A stretch of DNA of 64,000 bases from Burkholderia sp. H160 (GTDB taxonomy: Bacteria > Pseudomonadota > Gammaproteobacteria > Burkholderiales > Burkholderiaceae): contig ABYL01000010.1 in NCBI GenBank assembly GCA_000173575.1, forward strand, positions 1 through 64,000, written 5' to 3'. Positions 1 through 9,254 of this stretch are shown here, piece after piece. A program made the position numbers and the translations under genes. Position 1 is the stretch's first letter. Every line of letters begins with the position of its first letter. A model generated the notes under the pieces. That model was not told where the DNA came from, did no database searches, and saw nothing but the letters and a program-made list of their open reading frames with translations.

Positions 1-444
1 ACTCGTGAAGATCGCGAAGATCGCGGCGAGCTCGGCGCCGAGCACCCGGCCCGGGAACAGCGCGAGGAAGAACGTGACCGTAAACGAGATATAGCCGAGC
101 ACCGGCACCGACTGCAGGATGTCGAGAATCGGCACCAGCACGAGACCGGCGCGGCGGCTCTTGGCGGCGAGCGTGCCGTAGCTCAGCGTGAAGATCAGCG
201 ATGCGACCATCGCCGCGAGCATGCGCAGCGTGGTGCGCATCGCGTACTCGGGCAGGTTGGCCGGATCGAGCGAGATCGCCTGCGTCTTTAACGTCGACAT
301 CGGCGCGAGCGTCTCGTGAAAGCCGATCGACGCCATCGCGATCAGACAGATGATCAGCGGGAACGCGACGAAGTCCCAGCGGTTGGGCAGTACGCGCCAG
401 GCCGATGCATTGGCGGTGCGCTTCAGGTCGAAGCTGAAATCCAT
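1..444 (-). CDS. ABC transporter permease, N-terminal part (runs off left edge)
   Basis: The minus strand reads open from an ATG at 444 to the window edge, giving the first 148 residues. The start is preceded by a strong purine-rich ribosome site (AGGGGGAGGG, 6 nt spacing). The translation has a first membrane segment near residues 26-42 (WDFVAFPLIICLIAMASIG), a periplasmic loop, then the start of a binding-protein-dependent permease domain with further hydrophobic helices (LVPILDILQSVPVLGYISF). This resembles the large duplicated permeases of the nitrate/sulfonate/taurine class (COG4986). Substrate unknown; the rest of the gene and its ATPase lie outside the window. The family assignment is from recognition of the helix pattern. 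Confidence 0.75.
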   Translation of the reverse strand, partial: MDFSFDLKRTANASAWRVLPNRWDFVAFPLIICLIAMASIGFHETLAPMSTLKTQAISLDPANLPEYAMRTTLRMLAAMVASLIFTLSYGTLAAKSRRAGLVLVPILDILQSVPVLGYISFTVTFFLALFPGRVLGAELAAIFAIFTS

Positions 445-1230
445 CAGATGCCCTCCCCCTTGAAACAGGCATTCGAACGCTCGAAGGAGGCCGCGGCTAC
501 CGCGCGGCGGTCTATGGGTCGGTCCGGAAAGCGGAAATCAGGCATGGCAAAACGCGCGTGCGCGGTAAATCGTTAGTGTTGGAGACACGTGGGCCGGCAA
601 TGGGCATGCTCGTGGACGCGTCGCCCACGACCACAACCATCACGCCGGACTCCTGTCGCCGCGGGCGCCGCCCGAGGGCTGGCGGGCTTTCCTCGTTTTG
701 GACGGCACGACACTACACCATCCTATGTTTCGGGCACAACCTTTGGGCGCAAATTGCGACGCAGCACCGCGAGCCCGCGGCGTAAGCCTTCGGCAAGCCC
801 CGGTTCGCGTCACCGCGCCGCACTGTACCCTGCTCCTGCGTACTTCAGCATGACGCGTCGCGTGTCCGTCTCGCGGCGTGGCGCGCAAGCCACATCGGCG
901 CGTCGCATCGGCCATCCTTGCTCCACCGGCCCATCACTGCGGAAAGTCGGAAAGCTATCAAGAATGCGCCGCCGCTGCCGTTAATAACCTGATCGGCGCG
1001 ACATATGCAGGCGGCATCGCAGCAATAACGGTGGCGTCGGGCCCGACGACGGTTAAAATCGGAAGGCGACGTACCTGTTTATCAGCGGTTCATCCCGGGC
1101 CGCGGCGACGACGTAACACACGTCGTTTTTGACGGGACGAAACCGCGGCCGACGCAGGCACCGGCACAGCGCAAACGCGCTGCCACGTTCGAGCAAATTG
1201 CATGTCACAGCCAGACGGATCAGAGGGTCG
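445..1230. other. Intergenic region without a supported gene
   Basis: About 785 bases between two divergent genes. Short open frames occur on both strands but none has a ribosome site or recognisable protein. It probably holds the promoters of the permease to the left and the diguanylate cyclase to the right. No repeat or RNA gene was recognised. Confidence 0.5.
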
Positions 1231-2922
1231 ATGAACAGGACAACCTTGCGCCAGGTAGCCGGACCGGTCAGCTTCGTGCTGATCGTACTGGTGTGCTGGT
1301 TCGTGGCTGGCATGGTCGCGGACCGGATGGTACAGCAAGAGCTGGACGCGGCATTGCGCACGCAGCGGCAAATGTCCACGTCGATCGTCGACAACATGGC
1401 GGAAGTGATTGCCAGCGACCTCGCGATGTCCCGAGCAATCCCCGCAACCATGGCCGAAATGGACGTAGTCCAGCGCGCCCTCGTGCAATCGCAGAATTAT
1501 GCCGCGAACGGCGTGGCGGCGGAACCCGCCCTGCGTGCCGCCTTGCTGAAGGACCCGAAGATGGCCGCGGTCAGCAAGTTCCTGCACGAGGCCCAAGGCT
1601 TCTCCGGGCTCGATCAGGTCTGGATCGTCAACGCGAACGGCATCTGCGTCGCGTCGAGCACCACGATATCGACCCCGGACGGCGCGCAGCGATCGCTCGT
1701 CGGCGTGGACATGCGGGCGCGCGGCTATCTGACCAACGCGCTGCTCGGCGCGTTCTCCGAGGCCTACGGCGTGGGTCACACGAGCGGCGAGCCGGGCCTC
1801 TTCATCGCCGCGCCGGTCTACGCGGACGGGGTGCTGGTCGGCGCGGTGGTCGCGAAGGTCGGCATCGCGCGGTTGCGCCACTGGGTCGCGCACGCGGGCA
1901 CCTTCGTCTCCGACGACAACGGCGTCATCATCATGGCGCACAACAGCGCGCTCGAAGGCCATGCGCTGCCGAAATCGCGCGTCACGCAGATGAGCCCCGC
2001 CGAGCGGCGCATCATCTACCGCCGCGAGACGTTCCCCGAGATGCTCATCCTCGAAGACACGCAGGTGCGCGAGCAGGCGCCGTGGGTGCCGGCGGCGGTC
2101 GCCGCGCAGCTGTTCGGAATGATCGAACAGCCGGCACCGGCGCTCTATCAGAACCGCGGCGGCCTGAACTCGGGGCTCTCCGCGCATCTGGTCGATCCGC
2201 TCGCCGCGTGGCCGGAGCTGCTGCGCAACCACAAGCGCGACCATCTGCTCGTGTTTCTGACGCTGGCCGGCACCGTCGCGCTCGCCTGGGTGATCACCGT
2301 GTCTTACGTGCGCGAGCGGCGTCACCATCGCGCGACACGCGATCTTGCTGAGCAGTTGCAGTCGGCCAATACCCTGCTGTCGGCGGAGGCGCGGCACGAT
2401 GCGCTGACCGGCGCGCTGTCGCGGCGCTATTTCCTCGATCTGCTGCGCCACGAGATCGATCGCGCGCATGCGGGCCGCGAGCCGCTGTGCATGGCGATCG
2501 CCGATCTCGACCACTTCAAGCAGATCAACGACCGCTTCGGCCATGCCGCCGGCGACCGCGCGCTCGAACATTTCGTCGATACTTGCCGCGCGGAGCTGCG
2601 CAGCACCGACGCGATCGGCCGGCTCGGCGGCGAGGAGTTCGGCCTGCTGCTGCCGTCCACCAATCTCGCCAGCGGACGCGAGGTCGTCGAGCGTCTGCGG
2701 CTGCGGTTGAAAGCGGTGCCCTCGCCGCGACTGCCGGCATCGGTGGGACTGAGCGTGAGCATCGGCATCACCGAACTGTCTCCCGACGATCTGCCCGAGC
2801 GCATCATGAGCCGTGCCGATACCGCTCTGTACGCGGCGAAGACCGGCGGGCGCGACCGCACCGAAGCTCTCCCGCCCGACGATAGCGCGCCGCCCACGCG
2901 CACGGCGGTCAACGCCTGGTGA
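1231..2922 (+). CDS. Membrane-anchored diguanylate cyclase (GGDEF protein)
   Basis: 563 residues from ATG 1231, chosen because it follows GAGGG and begins directly before the first membrane helix (about residues 9-28). A periplasmic sensor region of about 320 residues (double-Cache/PAS-like in position) follows, then a second helix near 350-370 and a GGDEF domain to the end. The active-site signature is GGEEF at 466-470, and the product-inhibition I-site RxxD is intact at 457-460, exactly five residues before it. It should therefore make c-di-GMP from two GTP in response to an external signal and be feedback inhibited. No EAL domain is present. The ligand is unknown, and the gene stands alone. 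Confidence 0.9.
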   Translation: MNRTTLRQVAGPVSFVLIVLVCWFVAGMVADRMVQQELDAALRTQRQMSTSIVDNMAEVIASDLAMSRAIPATMAEMDVVQRALVQSQNYAANGVAAEPALRAALLKDPKMAAVSKFLHEAQGFSGLDQVWIVNANGICVASSTTISTPDGAQRSLVGVDMRARGYLTNALLGAFSEAYGVGHTSGEPGLFIAAPVYADGVLVGAVVAKVGIARLRHWVAHAGTFVSDDNGVIIMAHNSALEGHALPKSRVTQMSPAERRIIYRRETFPEMLILEDTQVREQAPWVPAAVAAQLFGMIEQPAPALYQNRGGLNSGLSAHLVDPLAAWPELLRNHKRDHLLVFLTLAGTVALAWVITVSYVRERRHHRATRDLAEQLQSANTLLSAEARHDALTGALSRRYFLDLLRHEIDRAHAGREPLCMAIADLDHFKQINDRFGHAAGDRALEHFVDTCRAELRSTDAIGRLGGEEFGLLLPSTNLASGREVVERLRLRLKAVPSPRLPASVGLSVSIGITELSPDDLPERIMSRADTALYAAKTGGRDRTEALPPDDSAPPTRTAVNAW

Positions 2923-3091
2923 CGCCCTGACGCTTGCCGAAGTACGCGACGCGCGGTGGCAGCCCCCCTGCGTTCAGCCAACCCATGCTGGCACCCGGCC
3001 CGCGCTGAAACGACGCCGAGCTTCCCGCAACGAAGCAGGTATCATCAATCCTGATATTGGATTGTCACTACCGCTCTAACGGGAGATTCGC

Positions 3092-3358
3092 ATGAAGGGA
3101 AATCTGGTGATTGTCTGTCGCGATCAGGACGCTGATGCATTCGACCAGCTGCTCGCCGAATACGGCGCGTTCCAGACGCGTCTGTCGTCGACCGCGTGGT
3201 ATCTGAAACTGGAGGTCGCGCCGGAACTGATTCAGGAGGAAATACTCGCGCGTCTCGGCAAATACACGACGCACTATATTTTCGAGGCGGAATCGGTGAC
3301 GTGGAATACCGTGGATAGCGAAACGGCGAATGCGTTGAATACGCTTTTTTCGGACTGA
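3092..3358 (+). CDS. Small conserved hypothetical protein
   Basis: 88 residues with a good ribosome site (GGGAG) before ATG 3092. It is a soluble, acidic alpha/beta-looking protein (MKGNLVIVCRD start; aromatic pattern STAWYLKLEV) without signal peptide or membrane helix. Codon use matches the core genome. Neighbours are a diguanylate cyclase on the same strand and a converging histidine kinase, which give no functional hint. The function is not recognised. Confidence 0.7.
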   Translation: MKGNLVIVCRDQDADAFDQLLAEYGAFQTRLSSTAWYLKLEVAPELIQEEILARLGKYTTHYIFEAESVTWNTVDSETANALNTLFSD

Positions 3359-3418
3359 CTTCTCCCCGCTCGCGATGCCGATGCCCAGGGCCCGCATCGC
3401 GACTCGAACACCCCGCTT

Positions 3419-4747
3419 CTACCAGGCGTTTTCCGAAGCCGCCGCGACCCGCGGCAGCACTTCGAACGGAAAGCTCATCAATACCTGCAAGCCGCGGCCG
3501 CCGTGATTGCCGATTTCCCATTCGCCGCCCGCGCGCCGCACGAGCCGCTCGACGATCGCGAGGCCCAGCCCGCTATGGCCGTTGCCGCCGCGAGCCGGAT
3601 CGAGCCGCACGAACGGCCGGCTCGCGCTGATCAGATCCTGCGCGGCGATGCCATTGCCGTTGTCGCTAATGGATAGCGTAAAGCCCTGCGGCGTGCGCGC
3701 GGTCGCGACGACCACCGGCGGCGCGCCATACGCATGCGCGTTGTCGAGCAGGTTCGACAGGATCCGGTCGAGCGTGGCGGCGGGCAACACAAACGACGGC
3801 CCCGCGTTCAGCTCCGTCTGCACGGTCGGCGCGCCGGCGGCCACCGCCCGATAGCTGCGCACGACACGCTCGCACTGCGCATCCACTTCCACGGGTTCGC
3901 TGCGGTCCGCGCCGTCGTGGGCGAACACCAGGAACTGCTCGACGATATGCGTCATCGAATCGACGTCGCGCACGACGCCGTCGCGCGTCTTCGCGTCGTC
4001 CATCATTTCGGCGCGCAACCGCAGACGCGCGAGCGGCGTCTTCAGGTCATGCGCGACGCCGGCCAGCATGACCGCGCGATCGTGCTCGGTGCGCCCGACT
4101 TCCTGCACCATTTGATTGAAGCCGTGCGTGAGCTGCCGCAACTCGCGCGGGCCGCGCTCGGGTACCGGCGGCACCGGCAGCCCGCGGCCGAAGCGCGTGA
4201 CCGCTAGCGCAAGCGAGCGCAGCGGCTGCTGCAGCGCCCACGCCGCGAACAGCGCCGCCATCACCGCGAACGAGAAAATAATGACGAGCCATGAGACCGT
4301 GCGGTCGAGCGAGCGCGGCATGCGCAGCGGCTGCACCGGCACGACGATCCAGTTCTGGTCGGTCGCGGCGCGCACCCAGAGCGTGGGCGGAGAGCCGGGC
4401 GGACTGACGCGCACCTGGGTGTCGGCCGGCATGCGGTCACGCACGTCCTCGACGAAACGCTCGAGCGGCGCCGGCATGTTCGCTTTCGTCGCCGGCACGT
4501 CCGGGCTCGCCGGGTCGACGAGCTTCACGCGCGACGGCAACGGTTGATCCGGTGTGCGGGCGACGTGCTGACGCACCGCATCGACGAGGAAGGTCGCTTC
4601 CTCGACCGCGTAGCGGGTTTGCAGTTGCGAGCGTTCGAGCCGCATCAGCGCATACCACGCGAAATGCGACAGCAACAGCACCGCGACGACGAGCAGCGCG
4701 AGCCGCCCGAACAGCGAATCAATGGGCCGACGCATGCTGCTCGCCAT
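3419..4747 (-). CDS. Sensor histidine kinase (EnvZ/OmpR-type)
   Basis: 442 residues. Two membrane helices (about 16-34 and 149-171) flank a periplasmic sensor of about 115 residues. A HAMP region follows, then a HisKA domain with the phosphoacceptor His at about 233 in GVAHDLKTPLAR, an N box (NLLDNAHAYG), and G boxes (DNGNGI, HSGLGLAI). It autophosphorylates and passes phosphate to the response regulator encoded just upstream, whose 3' end it overlaps by 29 nt from ATG 4747; ATG 4735 is an alternative start. The overlap indicates translational coupling. The signal is probably envelope related because a Spy/CpxP-like gene is divergent to the pair. Confidence 0.92.
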   Translation of the reverse strand: MASSMRRPIDSLFGRLALLVVAVLLLSHFAWYALMRLERSQLQTRYAVEEATFLVDAVRQHVARTPDQPLPSRVKLVDPASPDVPATKANMPAPLERFVEDVRDRMPADTQVRVSPPGSPPTLWVRAATDQNWIVVPVQPLRMPRSLDRTVSWLVIIFSFAVMAALFAAWALQQPLRSLALAVTRFGRGLPVPPVPERGPRELRQLTHGFNQMVQEVGRTEHDRAVMLAGVAHDLKTPLARLRLRAEMMDDAKTRDGVVRDVDSMTHIVEQFLVFAHDGADRSEPVEVDAQCERVVRSYRAVAAGAPTVQTELNAGPSFVLPAATLDRILSNLLDNAHAYGAPPVVVATARTPQGFTLSISDNGNGIAAQDLISASRPFVRLDPARGGNGHSGLGLAIVERLVRRAGGEWEIGNHGGRGLQVLMSFPFEVLPRVAAASENAW

Positions 4748-5444
4748 CCGGCACGAACACGTAACCGCGACCGCGCACCGTCTGGATGAAGCGCGGTGTG
4801 GACGGGTCGGTTTCGAGAATGCGGCGCAGGCGCCACACCTGCACGTCGATGCCGCGGTCGGTGCCGTCGTACTCGGGACCGTGCAGCAGTTCCAGCAGGC
4901 GCTCGCGGGTGAGCGTGCGCATGGGGTGATTGACGAAAATCTTCAGCAGCGCGAACTCGCTGCCCGACAGCGTGAGGGGCTTGTCTTCCTGATGCAGCGT
5001 GCGCGACTGGAAATCCAGCGTGAAGCGGCCGAAGCTGAACGGCTCGCGCTGCTCGGGCGCCGCCGCCGACGGCAGCGTGCGGCGCCGCCGCAGCACCGCC
5101 TGCACGCGCGCGAGCAATTCGCGCGGATTGAACGGCTTGCCGAGGTAGTCGTCCGCGCCGAGTTCGAGACCGACGATACGGTCCACGTCGTCCGCGCGCG
5201 CGGTCAGCATGATGACGGGGATATCGTCGCCCGACGCGCGCAGCTTGCGCAGCGCGGTGAGACCGTCCACGCCCGGCATCATCAGGTCCAGCACGATGAG
5301 GTCGGGGCGCTCGCGCTCGAGGCGCCGTTCGAGCGAGCCCGCGTCGTGCAGCACCGAAACCTCGATGCCTTGACGGGCAAGATAGTCGCGCAACAGATCG
5401 CGCAGTTCGACGTCGTCGTCGACGACCAGGATTTGAGTAGCCAT
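4719..5444 (-). CDS. OmpR-family response regulator
   Basis: 241 residues from ATG 5444 (MATQILVVDDD). The receiver domain occupies residues 1-120 with acidic pocket D9-D11 and phosphoacceptor D53 (VLDLMMPG), plus the conserved Thr and Lys (MLTARAD, LGKPFNPREL). A C-terminal winged helix of the OmpR/PhoB type follows (LTLSGSEFALL, DRGIDVQVWRLRRILE, VRGRGYVF). It is the first gene of an operon with the histidine kinase and lies 219 nt from the divergent periplasmic protein gene, which it may control. An upstream in-frame start at 5498 would add 18 basic residues and is less likely. Confidence 0.93.
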   Translation of the reverse strand: MATQILVVDDDVELRDLLRDYLARQGIEVSVLHDAGSLERRLERERPDLIVLDLMMPGVDGLTALRKLRASGDDIPVIMLTARADDVDRIVGLELGADDYLGKPFNPRELLARVQAVLRRRRTLPSAAAPEQREPFSFGRFTLDFQSRTLHQEDKPLTLSGSEFALLKIFVNHPMRTLTRERLLELLHGPEYDGTDRGIDVQVWRLRRILETDPSTPRFIQTVRGRGYVFVPDGEQHASAH

Positions 5445-5662
5445 GGAATGAAGTTTAACGCGCAGCAGAAGGGGTTTTCGTTTTCCGAACCGCCTCAAGG
5501 GTTACTGGGTGTTACGGTGAAAGGCGCACGTAATTGCCGGTAACAGCCGCGTCCGGACGCGTAACACAGCGGCCCGGGCGGTTCTCTACGCTGTGGCTTA
5601 CCGAGTGCAGGCAGTCCCACGACCGGTTGCATCGTCGGCTATTCCATTACAAGGAGCCTCAT

Positions 5663-6184
5663 ATGTCCACCAAAAAGATCTCGCGCGTTCTCGCCGTTGC
5701 TGCCACCGCTCTCGCCATCGGCGCGGGCGCCGCGTATGCCGCTCAGCCCGCCGGCGGCCCCGGCGGCTGGCACGGCCACTTCATGCAGGACCTGACCCAG
5801 CTCCACGACCAGCTGAAGCTGAACGCGGATCAGGAAAAGCTGTGGCAAAGCGCGCTCGATACGATGAAGCAGAACCACGAAGCGATGCGCGCCAACCACG
5901 AGCAGGTTCACAACCAGTTCAAGGCCGCGCAGCAGCAGCCGATCCTTGATCTGAACGCGATGGCCGCAACGCATCAGCAGATCGAGCAGAAGGACGCGCA
6001 ACTGCGTCAGCAAACCACCGACACGTGGCTCAAGTTCTACAACGCCCTGAACGACCAGCAGAAAACCACCGTCAGCACGGCGCTGAAGAAGCGCTTCGCG
6101 CGGATGGAACAGCGTCACGAGAAGATGCGCGAGCGCTGGGAGCATCAAATGGGTGCGGCGTCGGCGCCGGCCGCCAATCAGTAA
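5663..6184 (+). CDS. Spy/CpxP-like periplasmic protein
   Basis: 173 residues from ATG 5663, with AAGGAG seven bases upstream. A Sec signal peptide (hydrophobic run about 9-26, cleavage after AYA) precedes a mature protein rich in Gln, His and charged residues, helical throughout, with an LNADQEKLW segment resembling the LTxxQ repeat of the CpxP/Spy family. Such proteins act as periplasmic chaperones or metal/stress modulators of a two-component system. The divergent response regulator-kinase pair supports that role. The His-rich N-terminus (GGWHGHF) would suit metal binding, which is inference. Confidence 0.8.
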   Translation: MSTKKISRVLAVAATALAIGAGAAYAAQPAGGPGGWHGHFMQDLTQLHDQLKLNADQEKLWQSALDTMKQNHEAMRANHEQVHNQFKAAQQQPILDLNAMAATHQQIEQKDAQLRQQTTDTWLKFYNALNDQQKTTVSTALKKRFARMEQRHEKMRERWEHQMGAASAPAANQ

Positions 6185-6237
6185 GCGGCGCGATGCGCCC
6201 GCGAGGCGGTCCGGAGAGGGTGCATCGCATATAGAAA

Positions 6238-6269
6238 AACGCCACGGAAGAGGTTTTCCGTGGCGTTTT
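6238..6269. terminator. Bidirectional rho-independent terminator
   Basis: A 12-bp perfect stem (AACGCCACGGAA / TTCCGTGGCGTT) with a short loop lies between the converging periplasmic protein gene and the pirin gene. It is flanked by A and T runs, so it can serve both strands. Confidence 0.88.
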
Positions 6270-6310
6270 CGTTCGGCGCTGCTCGCGGCTTTACGCGCGG
6301 GCCACGCGAA

Positions 6311-7021
6311 TCAGCCGTTCAACCGACCGAGATCGAACAGCAGCACTTCCGCGTCGTCGCCCTTTTCCAGCGTCACCGTGTCGACGTCACTGAGCTTCGC
6401 GGCATCGCCCGCCTCGAGCACCGTACCGTTCACGCTCAGCGTGCCGCGTGCGACGTGCAGATAGGCGAGGCGCCCCGCCGGCAGCGCGAACGTCGCATGT
6501 TCGGCGCCGTCGAACAATCCCGCGTAGATCGACGCGTCCGCGTGGATCGTCACCGAGCCGTCGCGACCGTCGGGCGACGCGATCACGCGCAGGCGGCCGC
6601 GCTTGCTGTCGGTGTCGAAACGCTTTTCCTCGTAGCCGGGCTGGTCGCCCGCGCGGCGCGGAATGATCCAGATCTGCAGCAGATGCACGAGTTCGTCGCG
6701 CGATGCGTTGAACTCGCTATGCTGCACGCCAGTGCCCGCGCTCATGCGCTGCACGTCGCCGGGACGGATCGTCGAGCCGTTGCCCATGCTGTCACGATGC
6801 GCGAGCGCCCCTTCGAGGACATACGTGACGATCTCCATGTCGCGATGCCCATGCCCGCCGAAACCCTGGCCGCCGGCGATGCGGTCCTCGTTGATCACCC
6901 GCAGCGGCCCGAAGTGCACGTGCTGAGGATCGCGGTAATCGGCAAACGAGAAGCTGTGATACGAGTCGAGCCAGCCGTGGTTGGCGTGGCCACGTTCTTC
7001 CGAGCGGCGAATCTCGATCAT
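6311..7021 (-). CDS. Pirin family protein (YhhW/quercetinase-like bicupin)
   Basis: 236 residues. It has the N-terminal pirin cupin with metal ligands in GHGHRDMEIVTYV and the later GVQHSEFN, i.e. two His, one His and one Glu. A typical bacterial start (RRSEERGHANHGWLDSYHSF) and a second cupin after residue 140 complete it. Members of this group bind Fe or Cu; some, such as E. coli YhhW, have quercetin 2,3-dioxygenase activity. Length fits the YhhW type. It is monocistronic by appearance, facing the periplasmic protein gene across a shared terminator. Confidence 0.9.
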   Translation of the reverse strand: MIEIRRSEERGHANHGWLDSYHSFSFADYRDPQHVHFGPLRVINEDRIAGGQGFGGHGHRDMEIVTYVLEGALAHRDSMGNGSTIRPGDVQRMSAGTGVQHSEFNASRDELVHLLQIWIIPRRAGDQPGYEEKRFDTDSKRGRLRVIASPDGRDGSVTIHADASIYAGLFDGAEHATFALPAGRLAYLHVARGTLSVNGTVLEAGDAAKLSDVDTVTLEKGDDAEVLLFDLGRLNG

Positions 7022-7519
7022 GGAAAATCTCCCGGTAAGTAATCAATCAGAGCGATGCCGGAAATGTAGGGGCTACGCGCCCACTTAACAATCGTGCATG
7101 GCCGCACCGGAGCGTTCCATCGATGCATGCAATCGCGCGCGCGGCGACTTGTCGCTCGCTGTCGTCCCGGACTGGCACCTTGCCGCTCTTCAGGTAAAAT
7201 ACCGCGCTTTTCAAGACGCGTGGACGTCCCGCGGGACGTTCAGGACGCGCCGGCAAGCCTCGCCGGGACGGCTGCGAGCGCCGCGCGGCGGGCTTCGGCC
7301 CCGCGCGACACCCTTGCGAGACGCACCCGATCAGCACCGAACGCGCCGGATCAGCGCGCGCCGCGTGGAACGAAACGCCCGCGGAAAGACCACCAGGACT
7401 CAGCAAAATCCCGGCGGCACGGCAATTTTGACCGCCTAGAATAGCGACCGCCGGCCCTCGGCCGACGCTCGTCGAGTCGAGTCGAATCATCACGACGATC
7501 AGTTTGATTCAGGAGAAAC
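7022..7519. other. Divergent promoter region, no gene seen
   Basis: About 500 bases between the pirin gene and the ABC importer operon. Open frames here lack ribosome sites or recognisable products. It presumably contains the importer promoter and a long 5' leader; no known riboswitch was recognised. Confidence 0.45.
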
Positions 7520-8296
7520 ATGAAGAAGTTCGCACTGTGCGTGGCTCTGGCAGTCATGGCCACCGGAGCGATGGCGAAGGAATGGAAAACCGTGCGCATC
7601 GGGGTCGACGCCAGTTATCCGCCGTTCGAATCGAAGGCGCCTAACGGCGATATCGTCGGTTTCGATGCCGACTTGACCCGTGCACTCTGCGCGAAGATGA
7701 ACGTGAAGTGCGTGTGGGTCGCGCAGGATCTCGACGGCATCATTCCCGCGTTGAAGGCACGCAAGTTCGACGCGATCATTTCCTCGCTGAGCGTCACCGA
7801 CCAGCGCCGTGAGCAGATCGACTTCTCCGACAAGCTGTTCGACGCGCCCGCGCGCATGATCGCGAAGACCGGTTCGCCGCTCCTGCCCACGCCTGAATCG
7901 CTGAAAGGCAAGCACGTCGGCGTCGAGCAGGGTTCGACGCAGGAACAGTATGCGAAGGCCTGGTGGGAACCGAAGGGCGTGGTCGTCGTGTCGTACCAGA
8001 ATCAGGATCAGGTGTACGCGGATCTCACGTCGGGCCGCCTCGATGCCGCGCTGCAGGACGAAGTGCAGGCCGACGCCAGCTTTCTGAAGACGCCGCGTGG
8101 CAAGGGCTTCGGCTGGGCCGGTCCGGAAGTGAACGATCCGAAGACGATCGGCGAAGGCACCGCGATCGGTCTGCGCAAGGGCGATGGCGATCTGAAAGCG
8201 AAGTTCAACCAGGCGCTAGCCGAGGTTCATCAGGACGGCACGTTCAAAAAGCTCGAAAAGCGCTATTTCGACTTCGACATTTATTCTGGCCGTTGA
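7520..8296 (+). CDS. Basic amino acid ABC transporter, periplasmic binding protein
   Basis: 258 residues with a Sec signal peptide (residues 1-19, cleavage after AMA) preceded by GGAGAAAC. It is a family 3 solute-binding protein: RIGVDASYPPFESKAPNG near the mature N-terminus, the GFDADLTRALCAKM helix, FDAIISSLSVTDQRREQIDFSD, and GVEQGSTQEQYA. This pattern is that of lysine/arginine/ornithine and histidine binding proteins (ArgT/HisJ). It captures the ligand for the two permeases and ATPase encoded directly downstream. Exact specificity cannot be read from sequence. Confidence 0.93.
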   Translation: MKKFALCVALAVMATGAMAKEWKTVRIGVDASYPPFESKAPNGDIVGFDADLTRALCAKMNVKCVWVAQDLDGIIPALKARKFDAIISSLSVTDQRREQIDFSDKLFDAPARMIAKTGSPLLPTPESLKGKHVGVEQGSTQEQYAKAWWEPKGVVVVSYQNQDQVYADLTSGRLDAALQDEVQADASFLKTPRGKGFGWAGPEVNDPKTIGEGTAIGLRKGDGDLKAKFNQALAEVHQDGTFKKLEKRYFDFDIYSGR

Positions 8297-8564
8297 GCAA
8301 AACAGGCAGGATACGGAGTTGCAAGCCGGCGCAGGCCGGCAGCAGCAACCAGGGCAGTGGCAACGCCCGGCAGTAGATTCAAAACAATCCGAGACGAAAG
8401 TCCCAAAAGCGCGCTGCAGGAACGCCAACGTTTCCGCAGCATGATTTGCACAGCGGCACGCTGTGCGCCGTGGGTCACGGCGAGCCAACCGCTCGCCCCC
8501 AACGCGGCGCAACGCGGGCCGCGTCTTTCGCGGTGCGCGAAGAGCGCATCGTCAAGGACTTCCT

Positions 8565-9254
8565 ATGTTCCTTCAAGGCTACGGCCCGCTGCTTCTCAGC
8601 GGCACCTGGCAAACCGTCAAGCTGGCGGTGTTCTCGCTCGCGCTCGCTTTCGTGCTGGGCCTGCTCGGCGCGGCGGCGAAATTGTCGAAGAACCGCCTCT
8701 CGAACGGCATTGGCACCGTGTACACCACACTCGTGCGCGGCGTGCCCGATCTCGTGCTGATGCTGTTGCTGTTCTATAGCATCCAGATCTGGCTGAACAA
8801 CCTGACCGACGCGTTCGGCTGGGACCAGATCGACATCGACCCGTTCGTGGCCGGCGTTGCGGTGCTCGGCTTCATCTATGGCGCGTACTTCACCGAGACG
8901 TTCCGCGGCGCGTTCATCGCAGTGCCGCGCGGTCAACTCGAAGCGGGCGCGGCCTACGGCATGACGGGCTGGCAGGTGTTCTCCCGCGTGATGTTCCCGC
9001 AGATGATGCGCTTCGCGCTGCCGGGCATCGGCAACAACTGGCAGGTGATGGTCAAGGCGACCGCGCTCGTGTCGATCATCGGCCTCGCCGACGTCGTCAA
9101 GGCCTCGCAGGATGCCGGCAAGGGCACGCTGCGGTTCTTCTTCTTCACCCTGCTCGCAGGGGCGATCTATCTCGTCATCACCACATTGTCGAACTTCGTG
9201 CTGATGTACCTCGAAAAGCGTTACTCGACCGGCGTGCGAAAGGCGGATCTATGA
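8565..9254 (+). CDS. Amino acid ABC transporter permease (HisQ type)
   Basis: 229 residues from ATG 8565, the first Met that precedes a hydrophobic helix (MFLQGYGPLLLSGTWQTVKL). Five membrane segments are visible. The cytoplasmic coupling loop EAGAAYGMTGWQVFSRVMFPQMMR matches the EAA motif of polar amino acid permeases. It overlaps the next permease by 4 nt (ATGA), so the two are translationally coupled and should form the HisQM heterodimer. The 268-nt gap before it is unusually long for this operon and contains no recognised gene. Confidence 0.93.
   Translation: MFLQGYGPLLLSGTWQTVKLAVFSLALAFVLGLLGAAAKLSKNRLSNGIGTVYTTLVRGVPDLVLMLLLFYSIQIWLNNLTDAFGWDQIDIDPFVAGVAVLGFIYGAYFTETFRGAFIAVPRGQLEAGAAYGMTGWQVFSRVMFPQMMRFALPGIGNNWQVMVKATALVSIIGLADVVKASQDAGKGTLRFFFFTLLAGAIYLVITTLSNFVLMYLEKRYSTGVRKADL

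Noticed and set aside
1090..2571. 493-codon minus-strand open frame
   Set aside because: It lies opposite the diguanylate cyclase gene, whose motifs are certain; high GC codon use creates long antisense frames, and the product is Arg/His-rich without any family features.
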